A DNA stretch of 64,000 bases from Haemophilus paraphrohaemolyticus (GCF_002015045.1 NZ_MUXX01000012.1:376097-440096); one strand, 5' to 3'. Counted from the first letter of the stretch, positions 39,730-49,986 are shown. Numbers and translations are program-made. The notes: generated by a model not told the origin, from the sequence alone.

Positions 39730-40578
39730 ATGTCATTGTTATTTTCATCTCCACAAAATCAAATTTCCGCAGGTTTTCATTATTTCATCAAAGGCTGGAG
39801 CTTACTGGCACAGAAAAAATTCTTACCATTTGTCATCATCCCCTTAATCATTAACGTATTGCTGATTATCGGGCTCTCTTGGTTTTTCTTAAGTAGCATG
39901 AACCATTGGTTCGAACTTCTGCTTCCTTCTTGGCTAGATTGGCTTTCGTTTATCCTTATCCCTCTGATTTTCGTATTATTGTTGGTCGGTTTTTACTTTG
40001 CCTTTACTACACTGGCAAATTTTATTGCCGCCCCATTTAATGCACTATTATCCGAAAAAGTGGAATTGCAGCTTACGAATCAACCGCTTGGCGACACCTC
40101 ACTATTTGGTATGCTTAAAGATATTCCACGTATGTTAAAACGCGAATGGCAAAAAATGATGTATAGCGTGCCACGTTTAATTGCTTTGTTTTTCCTTGGT
40201 TTTGTGCCCGTTTTAGGGCAAACAGCTGTGCCTGTGCTTGCCTTTATTTTCGGGGCTTGGATGATTGCTATTCAATATTGCGACTACCCGTTTGATAATC
40301 ATAAAATCAGCTTCCCACGTATGCGTAATGCCTTAAGTCAGAATAAATGGATGAATTACACATTTGGCACTTTAGTGAGCCTGTTTACTATGATTCCGTT
40401 TGTGAATTTTGTAGTTATGCCTGTCGCTGTTTGTGGCGCAACAGCAATGTGGGTGGAAGAGTATCGCCAGTTCTTTTTAGATAATGCAGCAGGTGAGTTT
40501 GAACGAGCAAATTATACTTTCCGTACATCAACAGGAAAGGATATAACTACTCATTCTGAAAATTATGAGGTGAAATAA
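39730..40578 (+). CDS. cysZ: sulfate transporter CysZ
   Basis: Inner membrane protein of the EI24/CysZ family that takes up sulfate for cysteine synthesis. The 282-residue product has four or more hydrophobic segments (about 35-55, 70-100, 150-180, 210-235), the NFIAAPFNALLSEKVE segment typical of the family and a polar C-terminal tail longer than in E. coli. The zipA-cysZ divergent pair is conserved. Its 3' end converges on arfA. Confidence 0.93.
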   Translation: MSLLFSSPQNQISAGFHYFIKGWSLLAQKKFLPFVIIPLIINVLLIIGLSWFFLSSMNHWFELLLPSWLDWLSFILIPLIFVLLLVGFYFAFTTLANFIAAPFNALLSEKVELQLTNQPLGDTSLFGMLKDIPRMLKREWQKMMYSVPRLIALFFLGFVPVLGQTAVPVLAFIFGAWMIAIQYCDYPFDNHKISFPRMRNALSQNKWMNYTFGTLVSLFTMIPFVNFVVMPVAVCGATAMWVEEYRQFFLDNAAGEFERANYTFRTSTGKDITTHSENYEVK

Positions 40579-40584
40579 CAAACC

Positions 40585-40631
40585 AAAGAAAAAGCCCATT
40601 TAAAATAATCGGTTTATTTTAAATGGGCTTT
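40585..40631 (-). terminator. arfA terminator overlapping the arfA stop codon
   Basis: A perfect 18-bp stem (40591-40608 with 40614-40631, 5-base loop) followed on the minus strand by TTTTTCTTT. The arfA stop codon (40602-40600) sits inside the 3' arm, so transcripts ending here or cut in the stem still contain or just lose the stop. Confidence 0.85.
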
Positions 40632-40791
40632 CGCCTCGGTTTGCACCTTTATGTTTTTCGTGACGCTGGTAGCTACCTTTGCCTTTTTTATTGCGTTCCA
40701 CTCGCGTGCGAAAAAGTGGATCCGTCACTAATGCTTTAACTGCACTATCGTTAATTTTGCCCCGTTGATGGGCATACTGATTTTTTGTCAT
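40600..40791 (-). CDS. arfA: alternative ribosome-rescue factor A
   Basis: ArfA rescues ribosomes stalled on mRNAs lacking a stop codon, recruiting RF2 when tmRNA fails. The 63-residue product has the family core: GKINDSAVKALVTDPLFRTR, then VERNKKGKGSYQRHEKHKGA, very close to E. coli ArfA. As in known arfA genes the 3' end of the frame folds into a strong hairpin/terminator, which normally makes the arfA message itself non-stop, so that full ArfA appears only when tmRNA is saturated. Start ATG 40791, preceded by AAGGAAAC. Confidence 0.92.
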   Translation of the reverse strand: MTKNQYAHQRGKINDSAVKALVTDPLFRTRVERNKKGKGSYQRHEKHKGANRGESPFKINRLF

Positions 40792-40869
40792 ATTAGTTTC
40801 CTTATTGAGTTAATTTCTTTTGCGTCCTACGCAGTTGCTATTGTGACAAATTTGATACAGTTTGTACAT

Positions 40870-40894
40870 AAGGCAGACTTTATCAGTCTGCCTT
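40870..40894 (-). terminator. topA terminator
   Basis: Perfect 10-bp stem AAGGCAGACT (40870-40879) with AGTCTGCCTT (40885-40894), 5-base loop; short T tract only. It lies 15 bases after the topA stop. Confidence 0.75.
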
Positions 40895-40908
40895 GATTTA
40901 ACATGAAA

Positions 40909-43509
40909 TTAACGCGTTACCCACTTTCCATCAACATAATCCATAATCCATTTCGTTTTCTTTCCGTTCTTTTCAGATGTCACATATTGACGTTTCTCTT
41001 TACGGCTGAAACTAATAATTGCTGGATTACCTTCAGGATCAGTTAATGGTGCATCTGCCAAATATTGCAGTTTTTCTGGTAAGCGGTCGCGATATTGGGC
41101 TAATTCGCTCACTTTTGCAGGTCGGCTTTCACGGACTTTCGGGAAATTATGTGCCGACATAAACACTCCAACTGCACTATCACGCAATACAAAATAGGCA
41201 TCTGCTTTTTCACATCTTAATTCTGGGAATGGAATTGGCTCTTCACGCGGTGGTGCAACTTCACCGTTTTTCAGAATTTTACGGGTGTTATCACAGTTGG
41301 TACAGCCCATATATTTGCCGAAACGCCCCAGTTTTAAGTGCATATCCGCACCACATTTATCACATTCCACGATAGGACCATCATAGCCTTTAATTTTGAA
41401 TGTACCTTCTTCCACCAAATAACCATCACAGTTTGGGTTATTACCGCACACGTGTAATTTACGATGAGGATCGATAATGTAGCTATCCATCGCCGAATCA
41501 CATTTCGGACAACGTTTACGTGCCATTAACGCCTTAGTTTCTGAATCTTCGTCTAATACGTTAATCAATTCCTCTTCAGGAATTAAATTCATTGTAGTTT
41601 TGCAACGCTCTTTCGGTGGTAATGCATAACCAGTACAACCCAAGAATACCCCTGTTGAGGCGGTGCGAATTGCCATTTTGCGTCCACAAGTTGGACAATC
41701 AATATTGGTTGGCACAATGCTGTTCGGCTTCATTCCGCCTTGTAATTCGTCCAATTCAGCTTGGGTTAATTGCTCGGAGAAGTCTTTAAAGAAGGCATTT
41801 AACGCATCAATCCAGTTTTTATTGCCTTCTGCGATTTGGTCGAGAGTCTCTTCCATATTCGCTGTGAAATCATAGTTCATTAAATCACCGAATGATTCAT
41901 TTAAACGATCAGTTACGATCTCACCCATTTTTTCTGCATAGAAACGGCGGTTTTCTACGTGCACATAACCACGCTCTTGAATGGTAGAAATAATCGAGGC
42001 ATAAGTTGAAGGGCGACCAATACCACGTTTTTCCAACTCACGCACTAATGCTGCTTCTGAATAACGTGCAGGCGGTTTGGTAAAATGTTGGCTAGGATTA
42101 ACCGCTTGTAACGTCAATTCTTCATTTAAAGCAACATTTGGTAACTCTTGGTCTTCTGCCGTTTTACCTTGTACAGGCAAGACTTTTGTCCAACCATCAA
42201 AACGTAATACACGACCTTTCGCTTTTAATTCGTAATTGCCAGCAGTCACAGTCAAGTTGGTTGAATCATATTGGGCAGGTAACATTTGGCACGCTAAGAA
42301 ACGACGCCAAATCAAGTCGTATAAACGTTCAGCATCTTTATCCATACCCGATAAATCCCCCATTGTGACATTTACATCTGATGGGCGAATTGCTTCGTGA
42401 GCCTCTTGAGCATTTTCACGGCTAGAGTAGAAATTCGGTTTTTCGGGTAAATATTGCGAGCCAAGCTGTTTGTCGATATAACCACGAGCCATATTTAACG
42501 CATCTTGGCTGAGGTTAGTCGAGTCTGTACGCATATAGGTAATATAACCCGCTTCGTATAAGCGTTGAGCCAACATCATCGTTTTTTTCACGCCAAATCC
42601 CAAACGAGTGCTTGCCGTTTGTTGAAGCGTTGAAGTGATGAATGGCGGACTTGCTTTTGAGCTGGTCGGTTTTTTCTCAATATCGGTAACGATAAACGCA
42701 GATTGTTGCAAGTTTTTAACCGCTTGCATGGCCTCTTTTTCGTTCTTCACTTGCCATTTTTTGCCAAGATAATTTGTCAGATCAAGCGGTAATTTTTTGC
42801 CATTCGCTTGCGTATCCGCCACAATTTCCCAAAACTCTTCAGGTTGGAAGGCTTTAATCTCACGTTCACGTTCCACCAATAATTTTACCGCAACAGATTG
42901 CACTCGACCTGCCGATAAACCTCGCGCCACTTTTTTCCAAAGTAACGGCGAGACCATAAAGCCCACCACGCGATCTAAAAAGCGGCGAGTTTGTTGTGCG
43001 TTTACACGGTCGATATTCAGATGCTCTGGCTTTTCAAACGCTTTTCTAATCGCATTTTTGGTAATTTCGTTAAACACTACGCGGCTAAAACGGCTCTCAT
43101 CACCACCAATCACCTCACGTAAATGCCACGCAATCGCCTCCCCTTCTCTATCCAAGTCAGTTGCGAGATAAATATGCTCGGCTTTTTTCGCTAAAGTTTT
43201 GAGCTCTGAAACCACTTTCAGTTTATCAGGCATAATTTGGTAATTCGCTTTCCAACCGTGATAAGGATCGATCCCCATCCGTTTTACCAAGGCATTACGC
43301 TCTTTTTCCGCTTTTACTTTTGCCTTTTCTTCGGCACTCATTCCTTTGGTTGAAACCGGTTTCGCTCGTTCCGTTTTTTCTTCTGAGCCACTTTTTGGCA
43401 AATCCCGAATATGCCCGACACTTGATTTCACCACATAGTCACTGCCTAAGTATTTATTGATTGTTTTCGCTTTGGCTGGTGACTCAACAATAACTAATGA
43501 TTTACCCAT
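40909..43509 (-). CDS. topA: DNA topoisomerase I
   Basis: Type IA enzyme that relaxes negative supercoils. The 866-residue product has the Toprim motif ([29 protein letters not shown] with Asp118, Asp120, Glu122), the catalytic Tyr325 in [11 protein letters not shown], and three C-terminal Cys4 zinc ribbons (first CPTCGRK near 607, then CPKCDSA and CDKCGADM), followed by a basic tail. Length matches E. coli TopA. It stands alone between arfA and the SGNH hydrolase. Confidence 0.98.
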   Translation of the reverse strand: MGKSLVIVESPAKAKTINKYLGSDYVVKSSVGHIRDLPKSGSEEKTERAKPVSTKGMSAEEKAKVKAEKERNALVKRMGIDPYHGWKANYQIMPDKLKVVSELKTLAKKAEHIYLATDLDREGEAIAWHLREVIGGDESRFSRVVFNEITKNAIRKAFEKPEHLNIDRVNAQQTRRFLDRVVGFMVSPLLWKKVARGLSAGRVQSVAVKLLVEREREIKAFQPEEFWEIVADTQANGKKLPLDLTNYLGKKWQVKNEKEAMQAVKNLQQSAFIVTDIEKKPTSSKASPPFITSTLQQTASTRLGFGVKKTMMLAQRLYEAGYITYMRTDSTNLSQDALNMARGYIDKQLGSQYLPEKPNFYSSRENAQEAHEAIRPSDVNVTMGDLSGMDKDAERLYDLIWRRFLACQMLPAQYDSTNLTVTAGNYELKAKGRVLRFDGWTKVLPVQGKTAEDQELPNVALNEELTLQAVNPSQHFTKPPARYSEAALVRELEKRGIGRPSTYASIISTIQERGYVHVENRRFYAEKMGEIVTDRLNESFGDLMNYDFTANMEETLDQIAEGNKNWIDALNAFFKDFSEQLTQAELDELQGGMKPNSIVPTNIDCPTCGRKMAIRTASTGVFLGCTGYALPPKERCKTTMNLIPEEELINVLDEDSETKALMARKRCPKCDSAMDSYIIDPHRKLHVCGNNPNCDGYLVEEGTFKIKGYDGPIVECDKCGADMHLKLGRFGKYMGCTNCDNTRKILKNGEVAPPREEPIPFPELRCEKADAYFVLRDSAVGVFMSAHNFPKVRESRPAKVSELAQYRDRLPEKLQYLADAPLTDPEGNPAIISFSRKEKRQYVTSEKNGKKTKWIMDYVDGKWVTR

Positions 43510-43650
43510 TGCTATTTCCTAATATAAAAAATAAAAATGCTTTTCCGCTTACTATTTTTACAATAACAAGGCTACAAGTAAATTACAACATAAAGATCTA
43601 AATTAAGTGGTAATTGCATAAAACAAGCTCAACAAAACTATTCTTAAAAA

Positions 43651-43666
43651 TGTGATTCATCTCACA
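43651..43666. promoter_or_regulatory. CRP site upstream of the SGNH hydrolase gene
   Basis: TGTGA-TTCATC-TCACA, both half-sites perfect. Its centre lies about 60 bases before the start predicted from the -10 at 43706, a class I position. Confidence 0.8.
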
Positions 43667-43705
43667 AAACTAATATTTCACTCTGGAGCAATATGCCAAA
43701 TTCAT

Positions 43706-43711
43706 TATAAT
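43706..43711 (+). promoter_or_regulatory. -10 box of the SGNH hydrolase promoter
   Basis: Perfect TATAAT without a recognisable -35 (CTGGAG at the expected place), which fits dependence on the upstream CRP site. Confidence 0.6.
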
Positions 43712-43759
43712 CATTGAGTGTATATTTTTAGGTATATGCCTATTTTTTAGGAGAAAGCT

Positions 43760-44353
43760 ATGCTGACCGATCAAGATATTTTCAATCGTTATCAAACCAA
43801 ACAAATTGAGTTTGAAAAACGAGCCAATGTCACGTTAATGGGGCATTCGTTGTTTGACATGTGGGAAGGTTTTGAGAAAACTTTAACCCTAAAAGGACAG
43901 AGTGTGGCGAATTTAGGGCTTTCTGGCACCAGCACACGCCAATACTTAGATGTGATCGCCAAACCGCAACATATTCAGCATCTAGGCAAAACGGTGTTTA
44001 TCTTTTTGGGCGTAAATGATATCGTGAAAGAGCCTAATTATTCGCCTCAACAAGTACTAGATTGGATTTCGCAAATAATCCAAGAAACACAACCGCTTGC
44101 AGAGTTTAATACACGTTATTTCTTGTTGGAAGCAACGCCAGTAAACCGTATCGAAACCGTGACTAATGCAGAAATTCAAGCGATGAATGCTTATTTCAAC
44201 GCACATTGTTTCGCACCTTTAGTCTTTATTCCGACTTATGACAAATTCTTGGATAACGAGGGAAATTTAGATCGTAGTTTGACAGTAGATGGATTGCATT
44301 ATAACGAGAAAGGGTATGCAATTTTAAGAGAGATTTTAGAGGCGTATTTGTAA
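43760..44353 (+). CDS. SGNH/GDSL-type hydrolase
   Basis: The 197-residue product has all four SGNH blocks: TLMGHSLFD (27-34, the GDS block as GHS, catalytic Ser), NLGLSGTST (oxyanion Gly), LGVNDIV (Asn) and VDGLHYNEKGY (Asp/His). No signal peptide is visible, so a cytoplasmic esterase is likely; the substrate is unknown. AGGAG precedes ATG 43760. The perfect CRP site and -10 upstream suggest it is made during sugar limitation, a hint of carbon metabolism or cell-surface sugar deacetylation. A dispersed palindromic repeat follows the stop. Confidence 0.85.
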   Translation: MLTDQDIFNRYQTKQIEFEKRANVTLMGHSLFDMWEGFEKTLTLKGQSVANLGLSGTSTRQYLDVIAKPQHIQHLGKTVFIFLGVNDIVKEPNYSPQQVLDWISQIIQETQPLAEFNTRYFLLEATPVNRIETVTNAEIQAMNAYFNAHCFAPLVFIPTYDKFLDNEGNLDRSLTVDGLHYNEKGYAILREILEAYL

Positions 44354-44354
44354 C

Positions 44355-44414
44355 CTCTCTCCCTCAAAAAATCTTATAGATTTTTTTTCAAAACTCTCCC
44401 ACAAGGGGAGAGAG
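44355..44414. repeat. long palindromic repeat/terminator between convergent genes
   Basis: Outer stem CTCTCTCCC (44355-44363) with GGGAGAGAG (44406-44414); inner stem AAAAATCT (44367-44374) with AGATTTTT (44378-44385). Right after the hydrolase stop and just before the yedI stop, it can terminate both genes. Its look (CTCTCTCCC ... GGGAGAGAG) is that of dispersed palindromic elements. Confidence 0.7.
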
Positions 44415-44420
44415 ATAAAT

Positions 44421-45278
44421 TTATTTCTTCGAAAATAACTTCATCGCAGGTAAAATTACTGCACAAGCGATAGCACCAACGATAACTCCTACTACGAAAT
44501 CAAGTGCAGAGGAGAATGAAGTTGGAATAGCGAAATGTCCTACCCAGTGATGAATGGCTGGTACGTTATGAGAGAAAATACCTCCACCAACCAAGAACAT
44601 TGCAATGGTACCAATAACGGATAATGATTTCATAAACCAAGGCATAATAAAGAGCAGGCTGCGTCCTATGAATTGCAAGAATGTGCCTTTCTTTTTCATC
44701 ATCCATAAGCCGATATCATCTAATTTCACGATTAACCCCACCAAGCCATAAACAAATACGGTAATACCAATCCCGACCGCAGAGAGTGAGAGAATTTTGG
44801 TCATCGTACTGCTTTCTTGCAACACACCAAGTGCGATGATAATAATTTCCGCAGAAAGAATAAAATCGGTGCGAATTGCTCCTTTGATTTTGACCTCTTT
44901 TGAAACGCTATTTTCATCTTCAGTGTTTTCTGCGTGGTGTAAGAATTTATGCAATAATTTTTCTACACCTTCGAAACAGAGATAAGCACCACCGATAATC
45001 AATAATACCGTAATGGCTTGCGGTAAATAGATGGAGAGAAGAAGGGCAAGAGGAATTAAAATCACCTTGTTAAGCAGCGATCCTTTCGCCACAGCCCAAA
45101 CAATCGGTAATTCTTGCTCAGGAGAGATGTCTTTACCGCTAGCCTGGTTGGCATTTAAGGCCAAATCATCACCAATCACACCTGCTGTTTTCTTAGCAGC
45201 CATTTTGGTCATTATAGAAACATCGTCCAACACCGCTGCGATATCATCTAATAAGGTAAAGAGAGAGCTAAAAGCCAT
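44421..45278 (-). CDS. yedI: DUF808 membrane protein (YedI family)
   Basis: The 285-residue product (start MAFSSLFTLLDDI, ATG 45278, with AAGGA seven bases before) belongs to the DUF808 family. It has the conserved N-terminal block LFTLLDDIAAVLDDVSIMTK, then AGVIGDDLALNA, and seven or so membrane segments. Function unknown in all relatives. A longer frame start at 45341 overlaps the rpsO terminator and is rejected. Monocistronic, behind rpsO. Confidence 0.9.
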   Translation of the reverse strand: MAFSSLFTLLDDIAAVLDDVSIMTKMAAKKTAGVIGDDLALNANQASGKDISPEQELPIVWAVAKGSLLNKVILIPLALLLSIYLPQAITVLLIIGGAYLCFEGVEKLLHKFLHHAENTEDENSVSKEVKIKGAIRTDFILSAEIIIIALGVLQESSTMTKILSLSAVGIGITVFVYGLVGLIVKLDDIGLWMMKKKGTFLQFIGRSLLFIMPWFMKSLSVIGTIAMFLVGGGIFSHNVPAIHHWVGHFAIPTSFSSALDFVVGVIVGAIACAVILPAMKLFSKK

Positions 45279-45302
45279 AGTTTTTCCTTGAATATAATCT
45301 AT

Positions 45303-45328
45303 AAAAAAACCGAGCAAAACTGCTCGGT
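45303..45328 (-). terminator. rpsO intrinsic terminator
   Basis: ACCGAGCA (45309-45316) pairs with TGCTCGGT (45321-45328), four-base loop, followed on the minus strand by seven T bases. Confidence 0.9.
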
Positions 45329-45351
45329 CTTCAAATTCCAAATTTCGGAAA

Positions 45352-45621
45352 TTAGCGACGTAAACCTAAACGTGCGATGATTTCTGAATATTTAGCAAGA
45401 TCAGTTCGTTTTAAGTAGTCTAATAATTTACGACGACGTGAAACCATACGTAATAAACCGCGACGACCGTGGTGATCTTTTTTATGTGTAGCAAAGTGAG
45501 CTTGTAAATGGTTGATTTGAGCTGTTAATAATGCAATTTGAACTTCTGAAGAACCAGTATCTTTTGCATCACGACCAAATTCAGCAACGATTTGTGCTTT
45601 TGCTTCTACGCTTAGAGACAT
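45352..45621 (-). CDS. rpsO: 30S ribosomal protein S15
   Basis: S15 organises the central domain of 16S rRNA. From ATG 45621 ([16 protein letters not shown]) it has exactly the usual 89 residues, with [19 protein letters not shown] and [20 protein letters not shown]. An upstream in-frame ATG is rejected because AAGGAAAA lies just before 45621. Unlike in E. coli, pnp is not its neighbour (it lies 15 kb away). The 200-base gap to glnE must hold both promoters; an autoregulatory leader is possible but I cannot show it. Confidence 0.97.
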   Translation of the reverse strand: MSLSVEAKAQIVAEFGRDAKDTGSSEVQIALLTAQINHLQAHFATHKKDHHGRRGLLRMVSRRRKLLDYLKRTDLAKYSEIIARLGLRR

Positions 45622-45821
45622 CTTAATTTTCCTTTTTGTTAAGGGTTGAACATACATCAATAGCCGATCTCTAACTCAGCTACGACAAGAGGTGTGGATT
45701 TTAATGTGAAATACCTAGCAATGCAAGCTTAAATTAAGGTAAATGCAAGAAAGTAGGCGTTGCGATTTTATTTTACAAGCGGTAAATTATGGCACGAACT
45801 TGACCAAATTTCGGAGATTTT

Positions 45822-48683
45822 ATGCCACTTTCCACTTTCCCCCCAACACTTTCGCAAAAAATCGCTGAAAATCCATCGCTTGTAAATGCGATTTCAATGT
45901 CTAGTTTTATAAAACGCACACTTTTATCTCAGCCTGAATTGCTAAACCAATGGCTTAAGAACCTACCTAGTTCGCAAGATTGTACGCATTATGCTGAGCG
46001 CTTAGCCAAAATACTGCAAAATGTGCAAGATGAAGAGCAATTGGGTAGAGAACTTCGCTTGTTTCGCCATCGAGAGATGGCAACGCTTAGTTTTATTCAA
46101 TCGAATAAATTAGCCAGCGTCGAGTTTGTCTTCCAAGCCCTTTCTGATTTAGCGGAAACGATTATTTTGCAAGCCCGCGATTGGCTCTATCAGCATTGTT
46201 GTGCGGAATACGGCGTGCCGATGAATAGCCTCAATGAACCGCAAGAGTTACTGATTTTAGGAATGGGCAAATTAGGCGGACGGGAGCTTAATTTCTCGTC
46301 AGATATTGATCTGATTTTTGTCTACCCTGATGCAGGCGAAACGGTTGGCGGGCGGAAAGCGGTCGAAAATAGCAAATTTTTTACCAGACTTGGGCAGCGT
46401 TTAATTCGTGCGTTAGATGAAGTGACCGCAGAGGGTTTCGCGTATCGCACCGATATGCGATTGCGCCCTTTTGGTGATAGCGGCTCATTGGTGCTCAGTT
46501 TTGCTTCAATGGAAGATTATTACCAAGAACAAGGGCGAGATTGGGAACGCTATGCGATGATTAAAGCAAAAATCTTGGGGGAAGATTTGAGCAATCTCAA
46601 CCACCGCTATTTGAAACAGATGTTGCGCCCGTTCGTTTATCGCCGCTATTTAGATTTCAGTGCGATCCAATCGTTGCGGGAAATGAAAGAGAAGATCAGC
46701 CGTGAGGTAGTACGCCGTAATTTGGTAGATAACATTAAGCTCGGTGCGGGCGGTATTCGCGAAGTTGAATTTATCGTGCAAACCTTTCAAATGATGCGAG
46801 GTGGTCGTGATAAAATTCTACAAGAGAGAAGCCTGCTTACGGTGCTTCCGCGTTTGGCAGAGCTAGGATTACTGAGTAAAGATCAAATTCAAGATCTGCG
46901 TTCGGCTTATCTCTTGTTCCGTCAAGTGGAAAATGTGTTGCAGGCGATTGATGACAAACAAACCCAAACCTTGCCAACGGACGAGCAGGCTCAGCAATGT
47001 CTGATTTTAGCCACGCAAAAATATCTGATTGAAGCTGAGCAGGGCGAAACGTGGATTGAACATTCAATCCAAACTTGGGCAGATTTCTTACTAGTGTTGG
47101 AGGAATATCAGAAAAAAGTGCGAGCCGTATTCAGTGAATTGATTGGTCAAGATGAAACGGAAAATGAACCACTTGTAAATGGAAAAATCGCCCTATGGAA
47201 AGATATTTTAAGCCATGAAATGAGCGAGGAAGATTTGGCAAGCGTGTTGAAAGAATATGCGGTAGCTGAAAGTGATTATGCCGAAATTTTTCGCTGGCTT
47301 GCTACAACGCTGCAAGATTGGGTGCGTAAACCCATTGGTGTGCGTGGGCGTGAAGTATTACGAACGCTATTGCCAACGGTGCTTGACCAAATTTTCAACC
47401 AACCGAATTACCTGATTTTATTGCCTCGTTTGCTCAATATTTTGGACAAAATCACTACCCGAACTACCTATTTGGAATTGCTTGCTGAAAAAGAGCAGAT
47501 TTTGCCACAGCTGATTACACTGTGTGGCCAGTCGATTATGATTGCTGAGCAGATTGCCCGTTATCCAATGTTGCTGGATGAATTGATGAGCAATAAAGGT
47601 TTAACGCAAGTGATTAATTTTCACGATTATCAAGCTGCCTTAACCGATTACTTGGTGCGAATCCCAGAAGAGGATGAAGAAGCATTGATTGATGCGTTGC
47701 GGCAATTTAAGCAGAGCCAGATTTTGCACATTACCTCTGCTGATATTATGGGCGTACTACCTGTGATGAAAATTAGCGATCATCTTACCTACCTTGCCGA
47801 AGCAATTATCGGCGCGGTAGTGAATATGGCGTGGAAAGCGGTCAGCCAACGTTTTGGCGTGCCCAAGCATCTAAGCGAAAATGAGAAAGGTTTTGCGGTG
47901 ATAGGTTACGGAAAATTAGGCGGTATTGAGTTAGGCTACAATTCCGATTTAGACTTGGTTTTCCTCCATAATGCACCTGAAAATAGCGAAACGGTTGGCG
48001 GACGGAAATCGGTTTCTAGCCATCAGTTCTACTTAAAACTCGCCCAAAAAATAAACTCAATTTTTAACCTCAACACCAGTGCTGGCGTGTTATATGAAGT
48101 GGATATGCGATTACGACCATCGGGCGAAGCGGGGCTTTTAGTCAGCACTTTCAATGCCTATGATTTCTACCAAAAAAACGAAGCGTGGACGTGGGAAAGC
48201 CAAGCGCTTGTGCGAGCAAGATGCGTTTATGGTACAGAAATTTTAAAAGCTGAATTTGATCAAATTCGTCAATCAACTTTAGCGAAAAAACGTGATGAGG
48301 TAATGCTTAAAGCAGAAATTACAGGAATGAGAGCCAAAATGTATCAGCATTTAACCCAACCGCAAGCGGTCGAATTTAACTTAAAAACCGACAAAGGTGG
48401 GATTACTGATATTGAATTTATCGCCCAATATTTGGTGTTGGCGAATGCAGAAACTTCGCCAGAGATGGCTGTTTGGTCGGATAATGTCCGCATTTTCGAC
48501 ACGGCAATGGCGTGTGGCATTCTAACCGAACACGCAGGCGAACAGCTCAAATATTGCTACACTGCAATGCGAAACCGCATTCATCACTTGAATTTATTGC
48601 GCCAACCAAGTTGCGTGCCGATGAGTGAATTTGAAACGGAACGGGATTTTGTTGGGCAAATGTGGTTGCAAATTTTTCAGTAA
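45822..48683 (+). CDS. glnE: bifunctional glutamine synthetase adenylyltransferase/deadenylase
   Basis: Adds and removes AMP on glutamine synthetase under control of PII. The 953-residue product holds two nucleotidyltransferase domains with metal-binding motifs: GMGKLGGRELNFSSDIDLIF (about 148-167) for deadenylation and GYGKLGGIELGYNSDLDLVF (about 692-711) for adenylylation, with helical regions between and behind. Length matches E. coli GlnE. Start ATG 45822 with GGAG ahead. Apl-type USS cores occur inside the frame. Stands alone, followed by yacL 59 bases on. Confidence 0.97.
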   Translation: MPLSTFPPTLSQKIAENPSLVNAISMSSFIKRTLLSQPELLNQWLKNLPSSQDCTHYAERLAKILQNVQDEEQLGRELRLFRHREMATLSFIQSNKLASVEFVFQALSDLAETIILQARDWLYQHCCAEYGVPMNSLNEPQELLILGMGKLGGRELNFSSDIDLIFVYPDAGETVGGRKAVENSKFFTRLGQRLIRALDEVTAEGFAYRTDMRLRPFGDSGSLVLSFASMEDYYQEQGRDWERYAMIKAKILGEDLSNLNHRYLKQMLRPFVYRRYLDFSAIQSLREMKEKISREVVRRNLVDNIKLGAGGIREVEFIVQTFQMMRGGRDKILQERSLLTVLPRLAELGLLSKDQIQDLRSAYLLFRQVENVLQAIDDKQTQTLPTDEQAQQCLILATQKYLIEAEQGETWIEHSIQTWADFLLVLEEYQKKVRAVFSELIGQDETENEPLVNGKIALWKDILSHEMSEEDLASVLKEYAVAESDYAEIFRWLATTLQDWVRKPIGVRGREVLRTLLPTVLDQIFNQPNYLILLPRLLNILDKITTRTTYLELLAEKEQILPQLITLCGQSIMIAEQIARYPMLLDELMSNKGLTQVINFHDYQAALTDYLVRIPEEDEEALIDALRQFKQSQILHITSADIMGVLPVMKISDHLTYLAEAIIGAVVNMAWKAVSQRFGVPKHLSENEKGFAVIGYGKLGGIELGYNSDLDLVFLHNAPENSETVGGRKSVSSHQFYLKLAQKINSIFNLNTSAGVLYEVDMRLRPSGEAGLLVSTFNAYDFYQKNEAWTWESQALVRARCVYGTEILKAEFDQIRQSTLAKKRDEVMLKAEITGMRAKMYQHLTQPQAVEFNLKTDKGGITDIEFIAQYLVLANAETSPEMAVWSDNVRIFDTAMACGILTEHAGEQLKYCYTAMRNRIHHLNLLRQPSCVPMSEFETERDFVGQMWLQIFQ

Positions 48684-48742
48684 AAACAACCGCTTGAAAC
48701 AGATAAGTAGCATATAATAAGCTGATTTTAAACGGAGGAAAG

Positions 48743-49120
48743 ATGGAATATCAATTTAACCATACAATGCACGGTGTGATTACCCGTTGCTCAATGGATC
48801 ACGAAGCGTTTGCCCGTTGGCTAAACAATGAAATTGCGGGCGATCATAAAGCTTTAAATACCATTTTAGCCGAGATCGAACGTTGCAAGGCCGCTTACCC
48901 AAATCAATATGAATTTGTTGTCGAGGGCAAGGAGTACAGCCTCTATTTCATCAGTGATGAAGTGATGGTGAAAGCGAATAATTTAGAAGATGATTTTGAT
49001 GAGTCTATGATGGAAGAGGGGTTTAATTTCTATAACGAAGAGAGTATTGCTTTTTGTGGGGTAGATGATTTTGAGACTTTTTTGAAAGCGTATCAGAAAT
49101 TTATGAAGACCTATCATTAA
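48743..49120 (+). CDS. yacL: UPF0231 family protein YacL
   Basis: The 125-residue acidic product is like E. coli YacL: the shared features are the [19 protein letters not shown] start, [19 protein letters not shown] and the block [21 protein letters not shown]. No function is established for the family. GGAGG at 48735-48739 precedes the ATG; a TATAAT at 48713-48718 may be its -10. It shares a bidirectional terminator with fnr. Confidence 0.88.
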   Translation: MEYQFNHTMHGVITRCSMDHEAFARWLNNEIAGDHKALNTILAEIERCKAAYPNQYEFVVEGKEYSLYFISDEVMVKANNLEDDFDESMMEEGFNFYNEESIAFCGVDDFETFLKAYQKFMKTYH

Positions 49121-49154
49121 AAACTTAAGGAGCATATAATACCCCTGTAATACC

Positions 49155-49187
49155 AAAAACGGATTTCTAAACTAGACATCCGTTTTT
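49155..49187. terminator. bidirectional terminator yacL/fnr
   Basis: Perfect 10-bp stem AAAAACGGAT (49155-49164) with ATCCGTTTTT (49178-49187), between convergent genes. Confidence 0.88.
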
Positions 49188-49197
49188 CCGTTAGTAA

Positions 49198-49986
49198 TTA
49201 AGAACAGCAAGCATCATCAACATTCTTCACTGTAATTTGATTTTTTGTGCCAGCTGCCATTTCAGCTAATACATCCATCTGATTGATCGTAATGTATTTT
49301 CCTTGCACGGTAATCATACCTGATTTTTGGAAACGACCAAGTAAACGACTAATAGTCTCAATAGTTAAGCCAAGATAATTGCCAATATCACCACGAGTCA
49401 TTGTTAAACGAAACTCACGAGCTGAAAAACCACGAGCAGCATAGCGTTGGGAAAGATTATATAAAAATGCTGCTAGTTTTTCTTCTGCACTCATTTTTGA
49501 AAGTAATAAAATCATTTCTTGATCGCTTTTGATTTCATTACTCATTAAACGCATAATTTGATGACGAATTTTAGGCATTTTACCAGCAAGATCATCTAGA
49601 ATATCAAACGGAATTTCGCAGATCATAGCCGTTTCTAAAGCCTGTGCGAAACCTACGTGTTTCATATTCATAATAGCATCAAAGCCAATCAGATCACCTG
49701 GAAGATGAAAAGCTGTGATTTGTTCTTCGCCATTTTCGCTTAATGTGTAGCTTTTTAATGTGCCAGAACGAAGAGCATAAATTGAGCGAAGTTCATCACC
49801 AGATTGGAAAATAATTTGAGATTTTTGTACAGGTTTTTTACGCTCAATGATGTTATCAAGCTGAGTTAATTCATGTTCGCTTAACGTAAAAGGGAGGCAA
49901 AGTTGGCTAATACTACAATTTTGGCAGTGGATCGTACAGCCGGTTCTTCCTTGTGGTTTTGCCTCTGGCACAATTTTCATAACCAT
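49198..49986 (-). CDS. fnr: fumarate/nitrate reduction regulator FNR
   Basis: Oxygen-sensing activator and repressor with a [4Fe-4S] cluster. The 262-residue product has cluster cysteines Cys21, Cys24, Cys30 and Cys123 (Cys17 also present), the cyclic-nucleotide-like beta roll, dimer helix and a C-terminal HTH with the recognition helix [13 protein letters not shown], where the ETIS..R contacts fit FNR specificity. A second Met at residue 3 (49980) is an equal start candidate. An FNR box lies 24 bases upstream, so autoregulation is likely. Divergent from uspA. Confidence 0.96.
   Translation of the reverse strand: MVMKIVPEAKPQGRTGCTIHCQNCSISQLCLPFTLSEHELTQLDNIIERKKPVQKSQIIFQSGDELRSIYALRSGTLKSYTLSENGEEQITAFHLPGDLIGFDAIMNMKHVGFAQALETAMICEIPFDILDDLAGKMPKIRHQIMRLMSNEIKSDQEMILLLSKMSAEEKLAAFLYNLSQRYAARGFSAREFRLTMTRGDIGNYLGLTIETISRLLGRFQKSGMITVQGKYITINQMDVLAEMAAGTKNQITVKNVDDACCS

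Noticed and set aside
45622..45821. S15 autoregulatory pseudoknot upstream of rpsO
   Set aside because: I could not find convincing pairing by eye, and the gap also serves glnE on the other strand.
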